Of a stretch of DNA of 35,258 nucleotides, positions 1-7,911 are shown one piece after another. Each line of letters starts with the position of its first letter. Position 1 is the first letter of the stretch. The notes below the pieces were generated by a model, which was not told the origin of the DNA, did no database searches, and saw only the letters and a list, made by a program, of their open reading frames with translations. The stretch comes from JBBDQZ01 sp040905705 (GTDB lineage Bacteria > Bacteroidota > Rhodothermia > Balneolales > Natronogracilivirgulaceae). Made by a program: the position numbers and the translations under genes. The stretch is taken from positions 1-35,258 of the forward strand of contig JBBDQZ010000036.1 in the NCBI GenBank assembly GCA_040905705.1, read 5' to 3'.

Positions 1-148
1 GCGAACCCACCCACCATAACAGAGGTTCGTACTGCTGTATCCATTCCCATATGTCTGGTAATATGCCGGTTTGCATCATTTTCAGCGTTAAAAGGTGATT
101 GAGTTCCAGGTTGAATTGATACCGGTCATCCTTAAATAATTTATGCAA
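1..148 (-). CDS. Fragment of an unidentified open frame running off the left edge
   Basis: On the minus strand a frame stays open from a possible TTG start at 148 to the window edge (49 codons). It reads with normal-looking composition, including a hydrophobic/aromatic stretch LPDIWEWIQQYEPLLWW near the edge. I do not recognise the family. An internal ATG pair lies about 25 codons in. It directly follows the decayed SRPBCC remnant, so it may be the tail of another gene brought next to it by a deletion. It may also be a chance open frame, since only about 150 bases are visible. Confidence 0.25.
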   Translation of the reverse strand, partial: MHKLFKDDRYQFNLELNHLLTLKMMQTGILPDIWEWIQQYEPLLWWVGS

Positions 149-194
149 GGCTCTGCTGGACGATCAGTTTCCGCTATTTGGTATCTACATGCAT
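141..194 (-). pseudogene. Decayed start of an AHSA1/SRPBCC-domain gene
   Basis: An ATG at 194-192 overlaps the end of the ArsR gene by a few bases, as these two-gene operons usually do. It reads MHVDTK, then an in-frame TAG, then RKLIVQQSLA, then TAA. The segment matches the usual start of AHSA1/START-like proteins (an initial Met, a few polar residues, then a K-L-I-V-x-R/Q strand). ArsR-type repressors are very often followed by such an SRPBCC gene, so this is probably the first 17 codons of the lost partner. The rest is absent: downstream sequence is in another frame and does not resemble the family. Confidence 0.45.
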
Positions 195-195
195 G

Positions 196-549
196 TTATG
201 TGTCGTCATGGTTTTTCTCCTTTGCCTGAATGGCTTTCAGATAGTTATCCAGACGATCAAAACCGGCTTTCCAGTATTTGCGGTATACCTCCATCCACTG
301 GTCGATCTCCTTCAATGGCTCCGAATGAAGCCTGCAGGGACGATATTGGCCTTCCCGGCTTCGTTCGATCAATTTTGCCCGTTCCAGTACTTTCAGATGT
401 TTGGTAATGGCCGGCATGGTCATGTCGAACGGCCTGGCCAGATCGGAGACCGTTTTCTCACCGGTGACAAGCCTGGCCAGAATGGCCCGGCGTGTGGGAT
501 CGGCAAGGGCCGAAAAAGTGGAACTTAAGTGATCGTTTGGCATGAACAT
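196..549 (-). CDS. ArsR-family winged-helix transcriptional repressor
   Basis: A 117-residue protein of normal length for single-domain ArsR regulators. Near the N-terminus it has ALADPTRRAILARL, the family signature before the recognition helices. Then comes the helix-turn-helix VSDLARPFDMTMPAITKHLKVLERAKLI and the wing (RSREGQYRPCRL). No cysteine pair of the metal-sensing ArsR/SmtB kind is visible, so this belongs to the non-metal subgroup that normally sits with an AHSA1/SRPBCC gene. Here that partner survives only as a broken stub immediately downstream. A sigma70-like promoter and a 12-bp palindrome lie just upstream of the start codon, consistent with autorepression. Confidence 0.9.
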   Translation of the reverse strand: MFMPNDHLSSTFSALADPTRRAILARLVTGEKTVSDLARPFDMTMPAITKHLKVLERAKLIERSREGQYRPCRLHSEPLKEIDQWMEVYRKYWKAGFDRLDNYLKAIQAKEKNHDDT

Positions 550-562
550 TATTTACCCATAT

Positions 563-574
563 GGTTAATTAACC
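563..574. promoter_or_regulatory. Palindrome, putative ArsR operator
   Basis: GGTTAATTAACC is a perfect 12-bp palindrome. It lies between the predicted -10 element and the ATG of the ArsR gene at 549. A dimeric winged-helix repressor bound here would cover the transcription start. The palindrome is seen; its function as an operator is inference. Confidence 0.4.
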
Positions 575-581
575 TTATAGT

Positions 582-610
582 AAAATAAGTTCATTTAATT
601 TGTTTGTCAA
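582..610 (-). promoter_or_regulatory. Putative promoter of the ArsR gene
   Basis: On the minus strand TTGACA (610-605) is followed after exactly 17 bp by TATTTT (587-582), about 33 bp before the ArsR start codon. The remainder of 611-871 is AT-rich, holds no other gene that I can see, and must contain the promoter of the downstream secreted-protein gene. Confidence 0.4.
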
Positions 611-871
611 ATGTTAAATCAAAAGTTTATCTACAAATTATTAATTTATAATCGTAATACGGCTAAATAATAATATTTGATTCCCATTTGAAATCACTTC
701 TTTAATAGCCCGTTTACCTGTGTCCGTGATGTATGTAACGACATGGATTTCCAAATTTACCAGGATTATCTATTGTTCTTTGATATGCTCGTTGGATATT
801 GGTAAGTTTTAAAAGAGAGAATGATTTTTTGCAGAAATCCTGTCTTATATCCATTTAAAAAACAGACTATT

Positions 872-2797
872 ATGATGAGATCAATAACTTGCCGCTGCGT
901 CAGGATGCTTTTCTTGATGATTTTAATGTTGGGGGTCAATACCGCTGTTCAATCCCAGGATTCAACATCGCTGTTTGTTGAGCTGGTCGTTCCTTCCTCC
1001 GAAATAAGCACAACCGGCATGGAGATTGCTGATTACCAGGGTAATGCTGTCTTCAACAACACCGATAACAAACTCTATATCAGTGATGGTACGGAATCGG
1101 GAACGGTGGAAATCACCAGTACGGCGTGGTCTCATTCTGTCAATTTGAATCAAACAGCTTTTCTTGACAATGAGCTTTTTTTTCAGGCCAAGTTTGACAG
1201 CGGAACGTTCGACTATCATATCTTTAAAACCGACGGTACAGTGGAAGGAACCGTTAAAGCTATAGACGGGGAAGTTGCCGGTTTCGGATTTATCCGGCAG
1301 TTTCAGGTGTTCGGGGATCGACTGGCGTTCATTGCCAATTCTCCGGAAGGAATCCGGTTATATCTAATGGACGATACCGAACCCGGCGGCGCCGCTGTCA
1401 TAGATATCAGGCGGCCGGAACATATGGCGGAGTTTGATGGTGACTTGTATGTGGCCGGTGCGGATGAGACATCCAGGTATATTTATCGCATCAACCAAGC
1501 CGGGGAAGTATCGCTTGCGTGGGAAGTCACAGATACGGACAGCAACAATATTCCGGCTTATTTCAACATTTACCCGAGCAATTATGGGCTCCATTTTTCA
1601 GCGCAGGATGCTTCCGGCAGGCTGGCATTCTGGAAGTTTGACGGAGAAAGTGCATCAGTCGTGCTTCACCCGGATGACGAATTCCTGAGTTCCTATGCTT
1701 TTATTGAAACATCAGATAACTATGTGTTTTTCCATGCACATCCCTGGGACAGTGATTTGGAGGATTACCGCTCATATCAACGACTTGTGGTAATGGATGC
1801 GGCAACTTCCACAGTAAATGTGGCTTGGTCCGCGGTTCTTGATGACGGATGGTCACCCAATGAGTCACGTGATTTTACCGTTGCCGGTGATACCTATTAT
1901 TTTACTTCCGGTTCGGAGTCGGGCACGGATTACCATTGGTGGAAACTGGCTCCCGGTAGCACTACGCCGGAGCTTGTGGAAGTGAATAGCGAAGCGATGC
2001 TCTGGTCGATCACTCATACGGATGCGGTTCGCGTTGAGACCGGAGCCTGGATTTCGCCTGATTTTTACCTGGTTTTTACAGATGGGACTTCAGATGGTAT
2101 TTTCAGGCTGAATAGCGATGAATCGACGTTTATTCGCAACATGACGGCAGTGGGAAATTTGGTCTGGTTTACCTCGGATGCAGGGTTATTCCGGGTGGCT
2201 GAAGAAACTCTTCTTGACGCCCCGGGGCCGGTTGTTCTTGCGGAGCCGGCTGACGGAGCAAGCATCGACCTGGATACGCTTGAATTCCATTGGGAATCGG
2301 CCGAACCCCAGGTCACGGCCTATGAGTTTGAACTTGCCGGGGACGAAGGCTTTTCGGAAATCATTGCCGATACGGTACTTGCCGATACAGCGCTTGTCCT
2401 TCCCATGTCCGGCCTGGAAGGTGATTTCTGGTGGCGCGTACGCGCTGAAAATGAAACGGGCCAGGGCGACTACAGTACTATCAGAACACTGAGCCGGACA
2501 CCTACATCCATTGATGAATCGGCAACGGTCCCCGAAGTATTTGCTCTCAATCAAAACTATCCCAATCCGTTTAACCCGGTCACAACGATCAGCTATGATT
2601 TGCCTGAAGCAGCCGAAGTGACTCTCGAAATCTATGATGTGACAGGGCGGCTGGTTGATGTTTTGATTTCCGGGCATCAGCAACCGGGACGTCATCAAAC
2701 CCGTTTTGATGCATCAAGCCTGTCAAGCGGAGGGTATATATACCAAATCCGTGCCGGCGGGTTTCTAAAATCCAGGAAATTGATGCTGGTGAAATAG
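872..2797 (+). CDS. Secreted protein with hyalin-like repeats, a fibronectin-III-like domain and a T9SS sorting domain
   Basis: I start at the Met before a hydrophobic signal peptide (core MLFLMILMLGV, cleavage near VQS-Q). An earlier in-frame ATG at 821 has a purine run directly against it but would put 17 extra residues ahead of the signal. The body carries repeats of the form LYxSDGTxxGT (LYISDGTESGTVEI, IFKTDGTVEGTVKA, VFTDGTSDGIFRL), typical of ELWxTDGTxxGT surface proteins. Residues about 450-545 look fibronectin-III-like (FHWESAEPQVTAYEFELAGD, FWWRVRAEN). The last 80 residues are a T9SS type A sorting module with the NYPNPFNPVTTISYDLPE motif, ending in KLMLVK. The protein is predicted to cross the outer membrane through the type IX system. 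Its ligand or activity is unknown. It appears monocistronic. Confidence 0.85.
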   Translation: MMRSITCRCVRMLFLMILMLGVNTAVQSQDSTSLFVELVVPSSEISTTGMEIADYQGNAVFNNTDNKLYISDGTESGTVEITSTAWSHSVNLNQTAFLDNELFFQAKFDSGTFDYHIFKTDGTVEGTVKAIDGEVAGFGFIRQFQVFGDRLAFIANSPEGIRLYLMDDTEPGGAAVIDIRRPEHMAEFDGDLYVAGADETSRYIYRINQAGEVSLAWEVTDTDSNNIPAYFNIYPSNYGLHFSAQDASGRLAFWKFDGESASVVLHPDDEFLSSYAFIETSDNYVFFHAHPWDSDLEDYRSYQRLVVMDAATSTVNVAWSAVLDDGWSPNESRDFTVAGDTYYFTSGSESGTDYHWWKLAPGSTTPELVEVNSEAMLWSITHTDAVRVETGAWISPDFYLVFTDGTSDGIFRLNSDESTFIRNMTAVGNLVWFTSDAGLFRVAEETLLDAPGPVVLAEPADGASIDLDTLEFHWESAEPQVTAYEFELAGDEGFSEIIADTVLADTALVLPMSGLEGDFWWRVRAENETGQGDYSTIRTLSRTPTSIDESATVPEVFALNQNYPNPFNPVTTISYDLPEAAEVTLEIYDVTGRLVDVLISGHQQPGRHQTRFDASSLSSGGYIYQIRAGGFLKSRKLMLVK

Positions 2798-2894
2798 TAT
2801 CATATGACCACTGCCGTCATGTTGCGAATAGCAGATGTGGATGTTGCAAAATAACAGCCTCCAAACACAAATCGGAAGCTCAATCAACTCTGTG

Positions 2895-3725
2895 TCACAC
2901 CGCAGAAACCCGGCGTTTCCTCAAATTATACACCTGCAGCTTCACCCATTGCGCCCATTCTGCATGCGTTCGGTTATGATCAAAAGTCTTGTATGAGATG
3001 GGCCGGCCTATCCTGACTCTGAGAATTTTATTTCTCTTGTTGAAAAACTCATACGGTAGCAGGGCCAGCTCCATATTGACCTTGATACGCAGAAACCTTC
3101 GTAATATGCTTATGGCATGAAATAAAGCAGAGTTGATTCCAAAAAAATAAATCGGAACAATATCCCGCTCACACTCTATGGATTTGGAAATAAAGCTTTT
3201 CTGCCAATTTCTGTCCTGCACTCTAAACCATTTTGTTCTGGAAACCTCCCCGGCCGGGAAATGGGTTATAGGAATATCAGAGTGATATACTTTATCCAGT
3301 TCATTGTGATAGGCTCTTTTGCTTCTTCCAAAAACATTGACGGCGGCAATATGCGGCTTCAGAGGTGGAATGAGGAAGAACAGGTAATTGCCGATAGAGC
3401 GAAAATCTCCATATTTTTGCGAAACGATACGGGTCAGTATTAATCCGTCCGCAATGCCATACGGATGATTGGCGACAAAGAAGCACTTGCTGTGATCCGG
3501 AAGGTTTTCAAGCCCCTCCACTTCAGGGGTGATGTTCAATTCCTGCATTAAATTCTTCAGAAATTCCATACCGTTTACCCCTTCATTGTTTGCAAGAATT
3601 CGGTTTATTTCATCCTGTTTGATGATTTTTTCCAGACAGGCAAGCAGGAACCCGGGCAGACGCTTCAGTAATTCAGAGTTGCTCTCCTCTATCTGCTCTT
3701 TTAAGTTTATGTATTTATAAGGCAT
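2895..3725 (-). CDS. Lysophospholipid acyltransferase (PlsC/hemolysin-type) family protein
   Basis: A 276-residue protein with the acyltransferase catalytic block NHPYGIADG at residues 86-94 (His87, Asp93). This is the H-x5-D spacing of the subgroup with NHPFGGLDG-like motifs rather than the classical H-x4-D. A second block, HFPAGEVSR, corresponds to the FPEGTRS substrate-binding motif. Such enzymes transfer acyl chains to lysophospholipids or to lyso-ornithine/amino-acid lipids at the cytoplasmic membrane. The substrate cannot be told from sequence alone. It is transcribed toward the preceding T9SS gene (convergent, about 100 bp apart). No clear terminator is visible between them. Confidence 0.75.
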   Translation of the reverse strand: MPYKYINLKEQIEESNSELLKRLPGFLLACLEKIIKQDEINRILANNEGVNGMEFLKNLMQELNITPEVEGLENLPDHSKCFFVANHPYGIADGLILTRIVSQKYGDFRSIGNYLFFLIPPLKPHIAAVNVFGRSKRAYHNELDKVYHSDIPITHFPAGEVSRTKWFRVQDRNWQKSFISKSIECERDIVPIYFFGINSALFHAISILRRFLRIKVNMELALLPYEFFNKRNKILRVRIGRPISYKTFDHNRTHAEWAQWVKLQVYNLRKRRVSAV

Positions 3726-4056
3726 ATTTTTAGGTATGGAAAATTTCTTTCAATAACAATTAAATGACCGGAAAAAATAAAGTAAATCCGATGGGTGACA
3801 TATTGGCCAATGCTTTCACTCCACAACGAGAATAATGGGGATTTCATTTAAACGGTGTTACACCGGACACTTTGGGGCAACGCGCAACATATGTGGAAGT
3901 TAAAAAATGTCTGGTTTTGCCTCTTGCATAATATACTTTTTCATTCGTAATATTGATGCAATCATCCCGCTCTCAAGGGGGATGGGGGTTAGGATTTTGT
4001 CCGAAAAGGATCGGGCAAAAGAACGTAACCACAACCCTTATCTCAGGAGTAACGAG
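3726..4056. other. Intergenic region without a convincing gene
   Basis: This region separates the minus-strand acyltransferase gene from the mini-protein gene. An open frame from 3907 reads into the mini-protein, but its first 50 codons look non-coding and only the internal ATG at 4057 has a ribosome binding site. Both promoters presumably lie here; I could not assign them confidently. Confidence 0.5.
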
Positions 4057-4155
4057 ATGGACAAAAAACCTGTAAAATCCGGTAAACCTCAGCCCAAAGC
4101 CTCTGCCCGGGCATCCAAAAAACCGGAGTTAAAAGCTAAAGGCGGCAAGAAGTAA
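4057..4155 (+). CDS. Lysine-rich 32-residue mini-protein
   Basis: ATG at 4057 is preceded by AGGAG (4045-4049) with 7-nt spacing, one of the better Shine-Dalgarno sites in the window. An in-frame TAA ends the gene at 4155. The product has 11 Lys and 1 Arg in 32 residues plus Pro, Ala, Ser and Gly (MDKKPVKSGKPQPK at the start, ending KAKGGKK). It has no hydrophobic segment, so it should be disordered and strongly basic. A hairpin with a T-run follows about 57 bp downstream, so this is a self-contained unit. It could be a small nucleic-acid-binding or ribosome-associated protein; I do not recognise a family. The longer reading from 3907 is less likely. Confidence 0.55.
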   Translation: MDKKPVKSGKPQPKASARASKKPELKAKGGKK

Positions 4156-4211
4156 CTTTTTGATCCGGGCCTGCTCTCCGGTATGACGGGCGGAAGGCAC
4201 TGATTTTAAAG

Positions 4212-4263
4212 AAACACCGGCTGGTGGTGCTGTATGTCTCAGCAAAACCCCGGTGTTTTTTTA
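4212..4263 (+). terminator. Rho-independent terminator after the mini-protein gene
   Basis: AAACACCGG (4212-4220) pairs with CCGGTGTTT (4250-4258). The loop is about 29 nt and may contain a further small stem, and a run of T follows. It fits transcription ending after 4155. Confidence 0.65.
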
Positions 4264-4512
4264 TAACCGGAAAACCTGAACGCTCACTTCAGCGAAGCCG
4301 GAGGGCTCAAGTTCAGCCGTGCTTCTCTCTGCGTTGAATATGAAAATTACTTCCGCTTCCCTTGACATCGGAGATAGTAAAAGACAGGGTTATAATATTT
4401 TTGCCAATCGATTCATATTCCAAATCGGCTTTAAGTTGTTTGTATGCTATGATATATCGTTATCAATTTCTATTATTCAATAATAGATTCATGGCGTATA
4501 TGAAAAAATCTG
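4264..4512. other. Intergenic region upstream of the histidine kinase
   Basis: No coding frame is supported. It must hold the kinase promoter. A nine-codon frame (4491-4520) overlaps the kinase start codon (ATGGATAA), which could be a coupling leader peptide or chance. Confidence 0.4.
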
Positions 4513-6321
4513 ATGGATAACCTAAGTATCTATTCGCTCTTCTTGCTTGCAACTGGGGGTATTGCAGGTGCAATATCGGTCGTTATATTCACCGAATTCG
4601 ACCGGGCGATCAGAGCATTTTCACTGATAATGGGAAGTGTTAGTATTTGGGCACTGGCATATGCATTCGAATTGTCCTCCAGAACGTTGGAAGGCATGCT
4701 CTTCTGGATCAATATTGAATATATCGGTATTTCCCTGATTCCTGCTTTTTGGCTTCTGTTTTGTTTTCAGTTCACGGGATTTGACACCCGGCTGAATCCC
4801 GGGAAAATATGGCTTGTTTTTTTTCTTCCCTGTCTTACACTTTTTATGGTATGGACGAATGATTGGCATCAACTGCACTACAAAAGCACTTCCGTAGCTG
4901 AACATGGGCCGCTTACTCTATTGAACATAGAAACGGGCATTTGGTATATGATTCATACCATCGTCTTTTATACCTATTTACTGGCGGGAATGGTAATGCT
5001 TGTAAAAAAATATGTAACAACAAACCGGGTCATCAAAAACCAGATTCTGGTCATATTTACGGCAGTATCGATACCTTGGTTAGCCAATATGATTTATCTT
5101 TTTGATATTCGCCCGTTCGAACATCTCGATATTACCCCCTTTGCCTTTGTTGTTACCTGCCTGGCTGTTTCAACAGGGCTGGTGTATTTTAAATTATTTA
5201 AAATATTACCCATAGCGAGAGAAAAAATCATTCAGGAGATGAATGAAGGGATACTTATTCTCAATAACAAGCTGCAAATTCTGGACGCAAATCCAGCCAT
5301 ACTCGGGATTTTAAAGAAAAGTGAAACAGATGTTATAGGAAAATCTTTTTATTCCGTATTTATAAACCAGGAATCGCTGATTGCGTTACTACAAAAACAG
5401 GAGGCTGAAACGATCGAGTGGAAGCATAACATAGATGATGAAGACCAGTATTTCGAAGTCAATGTCAATCCTTTGCCCGGGAGGCATGGCAATATTTCCG
5501 GGATGTTTATGATTTTCAGAAATATTACAGAAAACAAGCGCAACGAAGTGGAGCTCATACGTGCCCGAAAACAGGCTGAAGCTGCCAATATGGCAAAATC
5601 CGATTTTTTAGCTCATATGAGCCATGAACTGCGAACGCCCCTCTCCGGAATTATCGGTTTTGTTGATTTAATGAAGGATGATAATTTGACATCTGATCAA
5701 CAACAATATGTTTCCATTGTAGAAACATCGTCCAAATCATTGCTTCATATCGTTAACGAAATACTTGATCTCACAAAAATTGAAGCCGGGAGATTGGAGC
5801 TCCAGTTGGAAAAGGTTGATCTCCCGGAATTATGCAGGCAGGCTGTTGATATGTTTGCCTGGCAGACCAACCAGTCAGATCTGAAAATGAAGCTACAAAT
5901 ATCACCGGAGGTTCCTCAATATATCCCGGCAGATAAAATTAAATTACGGCAGATCATTATAAATCTTTTGGGCAATGCCGTGAAGTTTACCGATAAAGGA
6001 GAAATTTTACTCATGGTTGAAAGAGGCCGTCGAAGTAATGAGGGGTTACATTCCATTCGATTTACGGTCAATGACACGGGTATCGGAATTGCAGAAGAAA
6101 ATCAGCAAAAAATATTCGATATGTTTACACAGGGGGAAGACCCCATGGGAAAAAATTACAGTGGTACCGGACTCGGGCTTACCATATCCAACAAACTATT
6201 GGAATTAATGGGCAGCAAGATACAATTGAAAAGTACTCCCGGAAAGGGCAGTACCTTTTATTTTGATCTCCAGGTCAATGAAACCGATGGATTTTCCGTC
6301 GTTGAAAACAGCCGGGCTTAA
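4513..6321 (+). CDS. Membrane sensor histidine kinase (7TM N-terminus, PAS, HisKA, HATPase)
   Basis: 602 residues. About 1-225 form seven hydrophobic helices resembling the N-terminal 7TM region of histidine kinases. A PAS domain follows (about 236-345, starting EMNEGILILNNKLQILDANPA). The dimerisation/phosphoacceptor motif HMSHELRTPLSG has the phosphorylated His at 371. The ATPase domain shows the N box NLLGNAVKFTD (Asn488), G1 DTGIGI and G2 GTGLGLTIS. There is no receiver or HPt domain, and no response-regulator gene lies next to it, so it is an orphan kinase whose partner is elsewhere. It would act at the cytoplasmic membrane, sensing a signal through the 7TM and PAS parts. A remnant of an unrelated ATPase gene overlaps its last codons in another frame. 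Confidence 0.93.
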   Translation: MDNLSIYSLFLLATGGIAGAISVVIFTEFDRAIRAFSLIMGSVSIWALAYAFELSSRTLEGMLFWINIEYIGISLIPAFWLLFCFQFTGFDTRLNPGKIWLVFFLPCLTLFMVWTNDWHQLHYKSTSVAEHGPLTLLNIETGIWYMIHTIVFYTYLLAGMVMLVKKYVTTNRVIKNQILVIFTAVSIPWLANMIYLFDIRPFEHLDITPFAFVVTCLAVSTGLVYFKLFKILPIAREKIIQEMNEGILILNNKLQILDANPAILGILKKSETDVIGKSFYSVFINQESLIALLQKQEAETIEWKHNIDDEDQYFEVNVNPLPGRHGNISGMFMIFRNITENKRNEVELIRARKQAEAANMAKSDFLAHMSHELRTPLSGIIGFVDLMKDDNLTSDQQQYVSIVETSSKSLLHIVNEILDLTKIEAGRLELQLEKVDLPELCRQAVDMFAWQTNQSDLKMKLQISPEVPQYIPADKIKLRQIIINLLGNAVKFTDKGEILLMVERGRRSNEGLHSIRFTVNDTGIGIAEENQQKIFDMFTQGEDPMGKNYSGTGLGLTISNKLLELMGSKIQLKSTPGKGSTFYFDLQVNETDGFSVVENSRA

Positions 6322-6511
6322 AATCCGCAGGCGTTACGATGAACTGGCACAAACAGTTCTGTCTGACCCGGAAACGGTAAAGAGATACATCAGCCTGCTT
6401 GAAAAAACATACGTCATTTTTCGGTTGCGATCCTTTAGCAGGAATTATCAGTATCGATTCGTAAATCGGCCAATGGCTATTCCGCGTAAATCGTCTCTCG
6501 ATACGGTGTGA
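6320..6511 (+). pseudogene. C-terminal remnant of an AAA/DUF4143 ATPase gene
   Basis: A frame ending at 6511 reads YDELAQTVLSDPETVKRYIS then LLEKTYVIFRLRSFSRN. This matches the winged-helix plus linker segment of DUF4143 ATPases, where the usual pattern is ELA..VGV...TV.RYI.LLEK.YVIFRL..FSRN. The Walker regions and the nuclease-like C-terminal domain are missing, and the frame has no start of its own. It is therefore a decayed copy. Two intact homologues follow directly, so this is probably the oldest member of a tandem group. The rest of 6512-6614 is AT-rich and presumably carries the promoter of the next gene. Confidence 0.6.
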
Positions 6512-6614
6512 AAAGTAAATATCACTGAAAATTGAAAATTATATTTTCGTATTACGGGTTTAGTTTTATAATTTACCCTGTAAATCGTAAATTTTAATTA
6601 CTTATTTCAGGGTA

Positions 6615-7769
6615 ATGATCGATCGTTTAATTAAAAATGAACTCCTTGATATGCTGCAGGATACTCCTGCCGTAGCCATAACAGGGGCGCGTCAGACCGG
6701 AAAAACCACACTTGCCAGGGTTATTGAAAAGGAGTTTGAAACCCCTACCCGTTACCTGGATTTGGAATTCCCAGACGATCAGGCCAAATTGCAGAATCCG
6801 GTCCTCTTTCTCGAGCAATACATAGACGATTGTGTGATCCTGGATGAAATCCACCGGATGCCTGAACTTTTCCCGTTGCTTCGTTCACTGATTGACCGGC
6901 ATCGTCGACCGGGAAGATTTCTTCTATTGGGTTCAGCATCACCGACGTTGTTGAGAGACAGTTCCGAATCTCTGGCGGGACGTATTTCCTATATCGAGCT
7001 GCATCCGTTTAACTTGCTTGAGATCGGAAAGCAGACAGCCTGGCAAACCCTTTTTTTGAGAGGTGGTTTCCCTGAGTCGCTGTTCGCACGATCTTTACAT
7101 ACCAGCAGCCGGTGGAGGATGAATTTCATTCAAACTTATCTTGAAAGAGAATTGCCGTTATTGGGTCTGAATAGTGACGTCCGCATACTGAGGAAATTAC
7201 TGATCATGATCGCACAATCACAGGGACAAATCCTCAATATGCAAAATCTGGCTACAGCTCTCGGCGTAAGCCGGCCGACGGTTTCAAAGTATATCGATTT
7301 TATGGAGAAGGCCTATATACTGTACCGGCTGGAACCCTGGTTTGTCAATCTGAAGAAACGATTGATCAAAAGTCCCAAAGTTTATCTGTCCGACTCTGGA
7401 CTGTTTCATTCGTTAATGGGGCTGCAAGATTTTGAAGCTTTAACGAACAGTCTATCTATAGGGCCTTCCTGGGAAGGATTTGTCATAAATCAGACCCAGT
7501 CGGTTCTCAGAGACGGAAGGCAACTCTGGTTTTTACGAACTCATGAAGGAGCCGAAGCCGATATTGTGATCACTGAACAGGATCGTCCTGTCATAACGGC
7601 CGAAATCAAATGGACCAACGCTCCCAAACTTTCCAAAGGATTCCTGAACGTCACCGGATATCTCGGGACCACGAGGAATTATATTATCACGCCGACAGCA
7701 GACACTTACCCTGTCGCTGAGAATATACACGTTACATCTTTGAATACGTGGCTGAGAAAGGTTACATAG
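6615..7769 (+). CDS. AAA-family ATPase with DUF4143 domain
   Basis: 384 residues, the normal size of the family. The N-terminal AAA_14 domain has Walker A GARQTGKTTLA (about residues 24-34) and Walker B CVILDEIHRMPELF. A winged-helix segment follows (TALGVSRPTVSKYIDFMEKAYILYRLEPW). The C-terminal DUF4143 part contains the nuclease-like EADIVITEQDRPVITAEIKW. These proteins are widespread, fast-evolving ATPases whose function is not settled; roles in defence or toxin-antitoxin-like systems have been suggested. It lies between a remnant and another ATPase of the same kind and upstream of a CRISPR array. No link to CRISPR function is shown by the sequence. Confidence 0.9.
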   Translation: MIDRLIKNELLDMLQDTPAVAITGARQTGKTTLARVIEKEFETPTRYLDLEFPDDQAKLQNPVLFLEQYIDDCVILDEIHRMPELFPLLRSLIDRHRRPGRFLLLGSASPTLLRDSSESLAGRISYIELHPFNLLEIGKQTAWQTLFLRGGFPESLFARSLHTSSRWRMNFIQTYLERELPLLGLNSDVRILRKLLIMIAQSQGQILNMQNLATALGVSRPTVSKYIDFMEKAYILYRLEPWFVNLKKRLIKSPKVYLSDSGLFHSLMGLQDFEALTNSLSIGPSWEGFVINQTQSVLRDGRQLWFLRTHEGAEADIVITEQDRPVITAEIKWTNAPKLSKGFLNVTGYLGTTRNYIITPTADTYPVAENIHVTSLNTWLRKVT

Positions 7770-7911
7770 GTATGGGTACAGTTTTTTCACCGATTCACCC
7801 GGAAGAGATTTGAATAAAGACAATCTGATCCCGCCACCCTGATTTTCGCTGAAAAGCGGTCCTAAGACAAATAGCACCCATCAGCCATCCTTTGGTCACT
7901 ACATCGGAGAT

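Noticed and set aside
3907..4056. N-terminal extension of the lysine-rich mini-protein
   Set aside because: No ribosome binding site at 3907, and the extra residues contrast sharply with the rest, while the internal ATG at 4057 has a good site.
4362..4396. TTGACA and TATAAT as a promoter for the histidine kinase gene
   Set aside because: The two hexamers are 23 bp apart, too far for a sigma70-type promoter.
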